From Microbulbifer elongatus (GTDB lineage Bacteria; Pseudomonadota; Gammaproteobacteria; Pseudomonadales; Cellvibrionaceae): a DNA stretch of 64,000 bases. The notes under the pieces were generated by a model. That model saw only the letters and a list, made by a program, of their open reading frames with translations. It did not search any database and was not told where the DNA came from. The position numbers and the translations under genes are program-made. The DNA lies in assembly GCF_021165935.1 (NCBI RefSeq), contig NZ_CP088953.1, positions 3,698,501 to 3,762,500 of the forward strand, given 5' to 3'. Shown piece by piece: positions 57,191 to 64,000 of the stretch; the stretch's first letter is position 1; the number at the start of each line of letters is the position of its first letter.

Positions 57191-58501
57191 ATGGATAAGC
57201 AACTCTTCGCCGACCATTTGGCCACACTCTGCAAGCGCTACGACGACATCCTCGAGCAGTGCGGGTTCGACACACTCAACGTCTTCAGTGGGGCACCATC
57301 AATACAGTTCCTTGATGACAATTACTACCCGTTCCGAGTGAACCCCCAATTCAAGGTACTGGTTCCGGTTACCGACAACCCCCACAGCTGGGTGATCTAT
57401 CGTCGGGGACAGAAACCCAAACTGCTGTTTTACCGCCCGGTAGACTTCTGGCACTACGTCCCCCCCGCCCCCCAGACATTCTGGAGTGACGAATACGACA
57501 TAGAACTGCTCGCCAAACCAGACGAAGCCAAAGCGTATCTCACCGGGGAAAACGCCGCGTTTATTGGCGAGGCTGCCAGGTTTGACGGCTGGGAAATCGG
57601 CCAGCGCAACCCGCAGCACCTGATCGCCCAGCTGCACTGGGCTCGCGCCTATAAAACCCCCTATGAGTTCACCTGCCTGCGCGAAGCCAACCGAATCGCC
57701 GTTCGCGCCCACCAAGCCGCAGAAGAAGCCTTCCGCGCTGGCGCCAGCGAATTTGAAATCAATCTCGCCTATCTGAAAGCCGCGGGGCAAGGCGAAAATC
57801 AGATGCCCTATGGCAATATCATCGGCCTCAACGAGCACGGAGCCATCCTGCACTACACCCACTTGTCGACGGAGCCACTCCCGGAAAGTGAAAGGCGCAG
57901 CTTCCTGATCGACGCCGGTGCAGACTGCAATGGCTACTGTGCCGACATCACACGCTCCTACGCCTACCGTGAAGGCGAGTTTGCGGAGCTGGTAAGTGCA
58001 ATGCACGACAAAGAACAGGAACTGGTGGCGGGCCTCACCCCGGGCGCTTCCTATGTCGAGTTGCACAAAAGCTGTCATCAAAAGATCGGTCAGCTTCTGC
58101 AACAGTTCGGCGTAATCAAAACCTCTCCGGAGAGCGCAGTGGAATCCGGCCTCACCCGCACCTTTATGCCTCACGGCCTCGGCCACTTCCTCGGCCTGCA
58201 GGTTCACGATGTGGGCGGCCATCAGGCCGCTCCCGAAGGCGGCACCACACCACCGCCAGCGGAATACCCGTTCCTGCGTACCACCCGCACCATTGAAGAG
58301 AACCAGGTCTTTACCATCGAGCCCGGCCTGTACTTTATCGACAGCCTGCTGGGAGAGCTGAAAGAATCCCAACTGGCCGATGAAGTAAACTGGGACAAAG
58401 TAGAAAAACTGCGCCCGTTCGGTGGTGTGCGCATTGAAGACAACGTCATCGTACACGCAGATCACGTGGAGAATATGACGCGGGATTGCTACGGCAACTA
58501 A
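57191..58501 (+). CDS. pepQ: Xaa-Pro dipeptidase (prolidase)
   Basis: Mn-dependent pita-bread peptidase splitting Xaa-Pro dipeptides. 436 residues, ATG at 57191 with GGGAG upstream; earlier in-frame codons are not conserved. The metal ligands are all visible: Asp in LIDAGAD, Asp in CADITRSYA, His in MPHGLGHFLGLQVHD, Glu in FTIEPGLYF, Glu in GVRIEDNVIV. The bacterial PepQ form with an N-terminal domain of about 150 residues is clear. A REP-like inverted repeat follows the stop. Confidence 0.96.
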   Translation: MDKQLFADHLATLCKRYDDILEQCGFDTLNVFSGAPSIQFLDDNYYPFRVNPQFKVLVPVTDNPHSWVIYRRGQKPKLLFYRPVDFWHYVPPAPQTFWSDEYDIELLAKPDEAKAYLTGENAAFIGEAARFDGWEIGQRNPQHLIAQLHWARAYKTPYEFTCLREANRIAVRAHQAAEEAFRAGASEFEINLAYLKAAGQGENQMPYGNIIGLNEHGAILHYTHLSTEPLPESERRSFLIDAGADCNGYCADITRSYAYREGEFAELVSAMHDKEQELVAGLTPGASYVELHKSCHQKIGQLLQQFGVIKTSPESAVESGLTRTFMPHGLGHFLGLQVHDVGGHQAAPEGGTTPPPAEYPFLRTTRTIEENQVFTIEPGLYFIDSLLGELKESQLADEVNWDKVEKLRPFGGVRIEDNVIVHADHVENMTRDCYGN

Positions 58502-58510
58502 TCCCCCCCC

Positions 58511-58575
58511 GTAGGGGGCCTGCTTGCAGGCGAACAGAGTGCCCCGACAGGTTCGCCTGCGGGGCAAGCTCCTAT
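58511..58575. repeat. REP-like inverted repeat downstream of pepQ
   Basis: Imperfect arms 58511-58535 and 58551-58575 with the core GCAGGCGAAC/GTTCGCCTGC, like the GTAGG...TTCGCCTGC extragenic repeats of Pseudomonas-type genomes. It probably also acts as a transcript end for pepQ. One copy only in this window. Confidence 0.7.
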
Positions 58576-58694
58576 ATCCGAATCTATATACGGCCCCAAC
58601 CAAAACGGCCGTACCAATTTCGCGCAAATAATAGCCAAGAGTAACGCTCTTATATATGATTCCTCCCAATCAGAAATTCAAAGGGAGTTGAATC

Positions 58695-59963
58695 ATGTTT
58701 GCCAAAAAAGGCTTCAAGCAAGATATCGTGATTGCCGGCAAATCCGCCGGTAAAATAGTCTCCATCACTCCACAAGCGGAACCCGTATACAACGAAATCC
58801 GCAATCTCGCCAAACAGGGTAACTACTGGGCCCAGATCACCGTCAATGCCCTGCACCAACTAACCTCCGGCCGCCTTCACCAAGATAATATCTTTATCAA
58901 ACCCGGTCCCGTACACCGCGGTGGTGAAGAAGAGTTCGTGATGATCCTGCCCGGATGCAAAGTGACTGTGGAGAAGCAGTCCAAGGATGCGTTCAAGGTT
59001 GTTTACTTTGAGGCGGATGCTGGGTATGCGGAGTTGCAGAATAAAGATGAAACACCAGGGCTGTTTCATGCGACTCACCTCGCAAACAAAGGATGGACAG
59101 CCAAAAAGAGTAAAACAGGAACACTAAAGGGGAATGAAGGGAGGCTCGTCGCAATAGGGAATTCACGGTATTCGAATAGTACAATTGCCGCCCAAACAGC
59201 TGCGCCATATATAGCAGCAAGCCACTACAGCGCATCAGTGGGTGAACGAGACCTAAGACAGAATGGTTTTGACCTACATTACACACCGAGTGAAAAAAGA
59301 ATTGGTGGGCTACGAAATCTCAAAGGTGCTTTAAAACCCCTGCAGGCGCAGGATATCCATTCATCGGCTTTACTTCTTGCGCGAACAATGTACAAAGCAA
59401 GAAAAATCGCCAATGTAAGCTGGATTTCCGAGAACGGCGGATCGGCAGTGCTGACACAAGCAATGAAGATACTGGCGGACCAAGGCGTAAAGCTCTCGAA
59501 GCACAATATATTCTTGTATCAGCCCAAGACTTCGCAGGTTGAAACTTTATCCGTTGCTCGTAAGCTTGAAATAAACGTAGAACGAAAGTTCACTGAAGTT
59601 TCCGCTTTAAATTTTGCCGGTGTGCTTGGACAACCAGCAGCCTCGTTGAACCGGCTCGTAAATGAAAAAAATTATAAACTTGGACATTTGATAGGTGACG
59701 GAGCAACCTTTAGCGGGCTTGTCGCTACTGCTGGAGGAGTCGCAGCCACCACAGCAGGTCTTGCTGGAGTTAATATTGGTGCAATTGCTGGAAGCCTTGG
59801 AGTTGCAGGTGCCGCTGCAGTTCCCGCACTTGGTGCTTTCTTACAAGCGCTCTCTAATGCCACTCCGTACTTCAAGAAAGCGAAAGAAATTGGAGACTCA
59901 GCGATGAAAGCAACTGAGCAGTTTTCCCCTAGACTGCACAACAAAATCAAGAGCAAATTCTAA
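58695..59963 (+). CDS. Unrecognised protein with Gly/Ala-rich hydrophobic segment, candidate effector
   Basis: 422 residues, ATG with AGGGAGTTGAATC upstream. I do not recognise the family. N-terminal about 115 residues are a compact alpha-beta domain (AEPVYNEIRNLAKQGNYWA through FKVVYFEADAGY). The middle (about 200-310) resembles an alpha/beta-hydrolase-like arrangement around WISENGG (243-249) but lacks a proper G-x-S-x-G nucleophile elbow. Residues about 333-388 form a Gly/Ala-rich hydrophobic, membrane-insertion-like hairpin (for example GAIAGSLGVAGAAAVPALGA), followed by a basic tail. Codon and base composition shift to A+T-richer after about residue 115. Overlaps the next gene by one base. 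A toxin/effector is a hypothesis only. Confidence 0.6.
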   Translation: MFAKKGFKQDIVIAGKSAGKIVSITPQAEPVYNEIRNLAKQGNYWAQITVNALHQLTSGRLHQDNIFIKPGPVHRGGEEEFVMILPGCKVTVEKQSKDAFKVVYFEADAGYAELQNKDETPGLFHATHLANKGWTAKKSKTGTLKGNEGRLVAIGNSRYSNSTIAAQTAAPYIAASHYSASVGERDLRQNGFDLHYTPSEKRIGGLRNLKGALKPLQAQDIHSSALLLARTMYKARKIANVSWISENGGSAVLTQAMKILADQGVKLSKHNIFLYQPKTSQVETLSVARKLEINVERKFTEVSALNFAGVLGQPAASLNRLVNEKNYKLGHLIGDGATFSGLVATAGGVAATTAGLAGVNIGAIAGSLGVAGAAAVPALGAFLQALSNATPYFKKAKEIGDSAMKATEQFSPRLHNKIKSKF

Positions 59964-60844
59964 TGCTGAATTTTATCAAATATAACAGGATCAAGCTTAG
60001 GGACTTGAATACCCCCTGTGTCCCACATGGGCCTGACTTTCTTAAATCAAAAAAATTTTCCTACAAATTTCGCTCCAGTGAGCTAAAGTTTCAGGCTCCA
60101 ACGCAACATCATCTTTTTCGATCCGGCATGGAACAGTGGACACCAAAATGGAAAGAGGATGAGTTAGATCAGCTACATAACAGTGATATCTATTCCCATG
60201 ACTACACGTGGGAATCTCGAATTATTTTCCAACGAAAATATGCATTCTTCGGACCTTGGTTTAGCGGTGAAAAAGCTAGGGCGACCTTCGTTATAGGGGT
60301 CACTACGCCGGCAAAGCCAAATGGAAAAATAAACTTTCTGCACCCCAAAGCGTTCGAAGTGGCAATCTCAGGCTATTTAACCGCAACGGTCGGGCATTTA
60401 CATCATGACTCGGATGGGGAACCGTACTACCACGGCCCAGTCAGTTGGAAGCCTCGCTTAGACTTTCCGGTTCCTGCGGTAGAATTTAAAATTGAAGACT
60501 TCGAGAGTCATCAACCAGATTACTACTTATGCTTCGCGATCGATAAAGATCGGATCATGACTGTTGAACTTACATACTCTCAGCATGCATCAGGAAGTAT
60601 GAGTGAAGTAGATGCAGTTATCAGCCCAAAGCCAGCACAAGATTTGATTGAAAACATTATCAACAGCGTAGAGTTCTCGCCGTCCCCTACGCTAGAACAT
60701 GAGCTGGCCGAGCTACGCAAGACCTGCCCGGATTTATCGGTAAGTAAAGACTTCCCACCCCTCAAGTGGCCAGCAACGGTTGATGAGACCGGTTTGAATA
60801 TCGTGGAACTGAACGCGGAGCGCCGAAAGGCATTGGCAGGATAG
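59963..60844 (+). CDS. Unrecognised protein, candidate immunity partner
   Basis: 293-residue soluble protein, ATG overlapping the previous stop (TAATG), so the pair is translated together. No family recognised. It is A+T-rich (sampled lines 42-50% G+C against about 60% in metR). Composition is beta-rich and acidic, with HLHHDSDGEPYYHGPVSWKPR in the centre and a helical C-terminus. No signal peptide or membrane segment. Position and coupling are consistent with an immunity or chaperone partner of the upstream protein; this is inference. Confidence 0.6.
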   Translation: MLNFIKYNRIKLRDLNTPCVPHGPDFLKSKKFSYKFRSSELKFQAPTQHHLFRSGMEQWTPKWKEDELDQLHNSDIYSHDYTWESRIIFQRKYAFFGPWFSGEKARATFVIGVTTPAKPNGKINFLHPKAFEVAISGYLTATVGHLHHDSDGEPYYHGPVSWKPRLDFPVPAVEFKIEDFESHQPDYYLCFAIDKDRIMTVELTYSQHASGSMSEVDAVISPKPAQDLIENIINSVEFSPSPTLEHELAELRKTCPDLSVSKDFPPLKWPATVDETGLNIVELNAERRKALAG

Positions 60845-60911
60845 AAATTAGCAGGCTCCTACATGATCCATAGACTTCAGGGTTGATTTTACTGGCCATG
60901 TAATATTCAAT

Positions 60912-60945
60912 CATTTTCATGTTTTCCTCACCAAGCATGAAAATG
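60912..60945. promoter_or_regulatory. Inverted repeat upstream of metR
   Basis: CATTTTCATG (60912-60921) and CATGAAAATG (60936-60945), perfect 10-bp arms 14 nt apart, ending 7 nt before the metR start. The arms contain half-site-like TGAA/TTCA elements, so autoregulation by MetR or MetJ-like control is possible. No ribosome-binding site intervenes. Confidence 0.6.
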
Positions 60946-60952
60946 GCTAAAG

Positions 60953-61885
60953 ATGATTGAACTGCGACACCTGAAGGCTCTGGTTACCCTCCGAGAGACC
61001 GGTAGCATGGTGCGGGCGGCTGAGCGCTTGCACCTGACCCAGTCGGCCCTGTCTCACCTGTTCAGGGAGATGGAAGACCGCCATGAACAGGCGCTGTTTG
61101 TGCGTAAGTCCCGTCCCCTGCAATTTACCACTGCGGGATTGCGGCTGTTGCAGTTGGCGGACGAAGTACTGCCCCGAGTCGCCGTTGCCCAGCGGGATAT
61201 CGCCCGGCTTGCCTCCGGTCAGGCGGGGCGGTTGAATATCGCCATCGAATGTCACAGTTGCTATCAGTGGCTGATGCCAACCCTGGATGCCTACCGTGAC
61301 GACTGGCCCGAGGTCGAGCTTGACCTGTCCAGCGGCTTCCACTTTGCCCCCCTACCCGCCCTCACCCGTGGCGATCTCGATCTGGTGGTCACCAGCAACC
61401 CCGACGATTCACTGAAAGGCATCCACTACGAGCCGCTGTTCAGTTTCGAGATGTGCCTGGCTGTCAGCCGCAAGCACCCACTTGCTGACAAGAAGTGGGT
61501 CACACCGGAAGATCTGGAAGATGAAGTGCAGATCACCTATCCGGTAGAACGGGAACGGCTGGATATATTTCAGAACTTTCTCGACCCGGCGGGTGTGGAA
61601 CCACATTCGGTGCGCACAGCGGAGTTGACGGTGATGACGGTACAGCTGGTAGTGAGTGGGCGCGGTGTGTGCGCGCTTCCAAATTGGGCACTTTACGAAT
61701 ATTTACAGAAAGGTTTGGTACAACAGCTTAGACTGGGCAAGAGTGGTCTATGGAGTACACTCTATGCGGCCGTGCGCGAAGAGATGCTGGAACAGGCGTT
61801 TCTGCAGGATTTTTTCACCACCGCGAGAGATACCTGCTTTGCCAACCTCAATGGCGTGCGCGCAGCAACCACTGGCGTAACCTGA
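60953..61885 (+). CDS. metR: LysR-family methionine regulator
   Basis: 310-residue LysR-type regulator, strongly like E. coli MetR: start MIELRHLKALVTLRETGSM, helix-turn-helix AAERLHLTQSALSHLFREME, and the effector domain IAIECHSCYQWLMPTLDAY. MetR uses homocysteine to control methionine-synthesis genes such as metE and metH. None of those genes is beside it here. The start ATG lies at the inverted repeat. Confidence 0.93.
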   Translation: MIELRHLKALVTLRETGSMVRAAERLHLTQSALSHLFREMEDRHEQALFVRKSRPLQFTTAGLRLLQLADEVLPRVAVAQRDIARLASGQAGRLNIAIECHSCYQWLMPTLDAYRDDWPEVELDLSSGFHFAPLPALTRGDLDLVVTSNPDDSLKGIHYEPLFSFEMCLAVSRKHPLADKKWVTPEDLEDEVQITYPVERERLDIFQNFLDPAGVEPHSVRTAELTVMTVQLVVSGRGVCALPNWALYEYLQKGLVQQLRLGKSGLWSTLYAAVREEMLEQAFLQDFFTTARDTCFANLNGVRAATTGVT

Positions 61886-61916
61886 ACGATAAAACGAACA
61901 CCATAAGGGGAAGTTT

Positions 61917-62465
61917 ATGGCCTCCACTCCCAATAGCTGGAGCAAAGCACTCAAAACACTGCACTGGCTGATTGCCTTTTTTATTCTGTTTGCCTGGGCA
62001 TCCGTCGAGCTGCACGAGTTTTATGAGAAAGGCGACCCCATGCGCGGCTGGTGGATGGTGGTGCATTTCTCTCTAGGCTTTTCAGTACTCTTCCTGGGCC
62101 TGTTCCGCCTCTACTGGCGCGCCACCCATGGGCGCCCGACTCTCTATGGCAGTGGGCTGCAGAAACCCGTATCGCTACTTGTACAAAGCCTGATGTACAT
62201 CATCATGATCGGCATGCCCCTGTCCGGACTGATGATGCGTCAGTTCGCCGGCCGCGATACACCGCTGTTCTGGCTGTTTGATCTGCCGTCGTTTGTGGAG
62301 AAAAACATCGATCTGGCAAAGCAGCTGGCATTTATCCACAAGGAGTTTTTGTGGAACGCGCTGCTGGTATTACTGGTACTGCATATTGGCGGGGCACTGT
62401 GGCATCACTTTGGCACCAAGGACAATACCTTGCGGCAGATGTTGCCGTTTGGGAAAACGAAATAG
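61917..62465 (+). CDS. Cytochrome b561 family protein
   Basis: 182-residue integral membrane di-haem electron carrier with four helices. Candidate axial histidines H16, H50, H141 and H156 lie in helices 1, 2 and 4-type positions (KTLHWLIAF, VVHFSLG, IHKEFLW, VLHIGGA). AAGGGGA precedes the ATG. Single gene, ended by a strong terminator. Substrate, likely quinol or superoxide as in YodB/CybB, is not determinable. Confidence 0.93.
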   Translation: MASTPNSWSKALKTLHWLIAFFILFAWASVELHEFYEKGDPMRGWWMVVHFSLGFSVLFLGLFRLYWRATHGRPTLYGSGLQKPVSLLVQSLMYIIMIGMPLSGLMMRQFAGRDTPLFWLFDLPSFVEKNIDLAKQLAFIHKEFLWNALLVLLVLHIGGALWHHFGTKDNTLRQMLPFGKTK

Positions 62466-62487
62466 CAGGTATGAATTTCGGATAAAC

Positions 62488-62517
62488 AAAAAGGGCACCG
62501 CAAGCGGTGCCCTTTTT
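62488..62517 (+). terminator. Rho-independent terminator after cytochrome b561
   Basis: A 13-bp stem including A/T flanks (GGGCACCG/CGGTGCCC core, CAAG loop), just after the stop. Confidence 0.93.
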
Positions 62518-62523
62518 GTTTGG

Positions 62524-62768
62524 CTGGATACCGGCCTTCGCCGGTATGACGGAAGCCTGCGCCATGACGGGAGCGCGTCATCCCGGACTTGACCCGGGAT
62601 CCAGATGACTCGAAGTGCGGAGCTTCGCTTCCCTGGATACCGGCATTCGCCGGCATGACGGGAGCCTGCGGCATGACGGGAGCGTGTCATCCCGGACTTG
62701 ATCCGGGATCCAGATGATTCGAAGTGCGGAGCTTCGCTTCCCTGGATACCGGCATTCGCCGGCATGAC
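62524..62768. repeat. 109-bp tandem repeat, two full units plus a partial
   Basis: Units start at 62524, 62633 and 62742 (the last only about 27 nt). Each unit contains CTGGATACCGGC..CGCCGG(C/T)ATGAC and a TCATCCCGGACTTGA hairpin GATCCCGGGT-type block, the widespread extragenic repeat of proteobacteria. The units differ at a few positions. Confidence 0.9.
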
Positions 62769-62777
62769 GCTTGAGGC

Positions 62778-64000
62778 TTAATCCCGCGGTTTTTTCGGCT
62801 TGCGTTTCTTGGCCTCGAACGGCGGCTTGCCGCCCTTACCGCTACCGCCCTGCTCCGCAAACTTGGAGATATTCATGGGGCGGCCGTTTACGCGTACTTT
62901 TTTCAGGTGCTGGAAGATCTCTTTGGGCATGCCTTCCGGCAGATCCACGGTGGTGTAGTCCGGGTAGATCTCGATGCGCCCGATGTAGGAGCTGTCCAGG
63001 TCCACTTCGTTGGCGATGGCACCCACAACACTGCCGGGGCGCACACCGTGTTCGCGACCGACTTCGATGCGGAAGCGCTCTTTGCCTTCGTCCGGCGGGC
63101 CAACGTGCTTTTCTTTGTCGAAAGACTTTCGCTCGCGCTTGTTGCGCTTGCGATCGTCGCGGTCGCCACGGCGGTCATCGCGATCATTAAAGTCGCGCTG
63201 TTTGGGTTCGCGCTCGTCCAGCAGCAACGGCTGGTCGCCCTGTGCCATAGCCGCGAGGGCTGCGGCCACGTTCAGCGGATCGACTTCGTTATCGGCAAGA
63301 AACTGTTCCACCAGATCGCGGAACGGGGCCAGATCGCTGTCGCCTTCCAGGGTATCGCTGATACGCTGACGGAATTTTTCCATGCGCGACGCGTTCACCG
63401 CCTTGGCGGTAGGCAGCTCCAGACGTTCAATCGGCTTTTTGGTGGCCTTTTCAATCACGCGCAGCATACGGCGCTCGCGGGGGGCCACAAACAGGATGGC
63501 ATCGCCCTCGCGCCCGGCACGACCGGTACGGCCGATGCGGTGAATATAGGCTTCGGTATCGTAGGGAATATCGTAATTGATCACGTGACTGATGCGTTTT
63601 ACATCGAGGCCACGGGCGGCAACGTCGGTGGCGACCACGATATCGAGGCGACCTTTTTTCAGCTTGTCGATCACCTGCTCACGCAGATTCTGCGCCATAT
63701 CCCCGTTCAGGGCGGCACTGGCAAAACCACGGGCGGCGAGCTTGTCGGCGATCTCTACGGTGGCGTTCTTGGTACGCACAAAAATAATGGTGCCATCCAC
63801 CGGCTCGGCTTCCAGAATCCGGGTCAGCGCATCCATCTTGTGCAGTCCACCTACCGGCCAGTAGCGCTGGCGGATGGTATCGGCGGTCTCGGTTTTCACC
63901 TTGATTTTCACGTCCACCGGGTTGTCCAGGTGGTCACGGGCGATCTTGGCGATCTCCCGGGGCATGGTGGCGGAGAACAGCGCAATCTGGCGCTCGTCCG
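62778..64000 (-). CDS. deaD: DEAD-box RNA helicase DeaD/CsdA, N-terminus outside window
   Basis: About 407 C-terminal residues of a DEAD-box helicase for ribosome assembly and mRNA turnover. The reading enters from the right edge at DERQIALFSATMPREIA, so motif III (SAT) is present while the DEAD and ATP-binding motifs lie outside. Motif IV-VI include IIFVRTKN, DVAARGLDV and HRIGRTGRAGR. Then a dimerisation region, an RNA-binding (DbpA-type) domain (RFRIEVGREHGVRPGSVVGAIANEV) and a basic tail (KKRKPKKPRD). This architecture is CsdA/DeaD rather than RhlB or SrmB. Confidence 0.95.
   Translation of the reverse strand, partial: DERQIALFSATMPREIAKIARDHLDNPVDVKIKVKTETADTIRQRYWPVGGLHKMDALTRILEAEPVDGTIIFVRTKNATVEIADKLAARGFASAALNGDMAQNLREQVIDKLKKGRLDIVVATDVAARGLDVKRISHVINYDIPYDTEAYIHRIGRTGRAGREGDAILFVAPRERRMLRVIEKATKKPIERLELPTAKAVNASRMEKFRQRISDTLEGDSDLAPFRDLVEQFLADNEVDPLNVAAALAAMAQGDQPLLLDEREPKQRDFNDRDDRRGDRDDRKRNKRERKSFDKEKHVGPPDEGKERFRIEVGREHGVRPGSVVGAIANEVDLDSSYIGRIEIYPDYTTVDLPEGMPKEIFQHLKKVRVNGRPMNISKFAEQGGSGKGGKPPFEAKKRKPKKPRD

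Overview
The window looks like a chromosomal segment of a marine, polysaccharide-degrading gammaproteobacterium, most likely a Microbulbifer or Cellvibrionales relative. The evidence is G+C-rich coding with Gram-negative lipoproteins and two large TonB-dependent receptors; the gene order hemA-prfA-prmC on one strand and TPR protein-lolB-ispE-tRNA-Gln-prs-rplY-pth-ychF on the other, which is the order found in Pseudomonas and relatives; and an N-acetylglucosamine (GlcNAc) catabolic block. The species assignment is inference. Both window ends cut a gene: a TonB-dependent receptor at the left edge and a DeaD-type RNA helicase at the right edge.

Layout. 1-3190 holds a truncated TonB receptor. 3495-6714 is the hemA-prfA-prmC operon (minus). 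7136-14611 is the plus-strand housekeeping run, with tRNA-Gln between ispE and prs. A DMT transporter follows, then a tRNA-Met/tRNA-Gln pair with a near-consensus promoter and a strong terminator (15712-16000). 16036-21852 (minus) carries a TSUP anion exporter and a TonB receptor/cupin/SapC trio.

The core of the window is 21921-38048. A seven-gene minus-strand array, pgi-edd-zwf-pgl-eda-gap-pyk, encodes the Entner-Doudoroff route plus lower glycolytic steps. It is divergent from a LacI-family regulator, which is followed by a convergent minus-strand GlcNAc operon nagK-nagB(SIS type)-nagA-nagP. Four copies of a CG-centred palindrome, consensus AATGAYARCGYTGTCAWK, lie upstream of the TonB receptor (two copies), pgi and nagK. 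This suggests that one local LacI repressor links outer-membrane uptake, inner-membrane uptake, GlcNAc-to-fructose-6-P conversion and onward catabolism to pyruvate. A HexR-like box lies just before pyk.

38356-52469 is mixed: a PstS-OmpA fusion, a DUF6279 lipoprotein, a subgroup Ic-like aspartate aminotransferase, pyrB, sbcB, argS, a DUF2007 protein, a membrane diguanylate cyclase and gcvP. 52555-55096 holds two tandem MHYT-domain membrane proteins and a two-domain (ACT-like plus V4R-like) cytoplasmic protein, a possible uncharacterised sensory unit. After an A+T-rich empty stretch come a small lipoprotein, purU and pepQ. 58695-60844 is a two-gene A+T-richer cassette of unrecognised proteins with features of an effector/immunity pair. 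metR, a cytochrome b561, a 109-bp tandem repeat and deaD close the window.

Repeats: a 30-bp inverted-repeat element present twice (11908 and 43381), an imperfect large palindrome (33016), a REP-like pair (58511), a (CTGTG)n tract (56184) and the 109-bp tandem repeat (62524). No insertion sequence, integrase, prophage or CRISPR array was seen.
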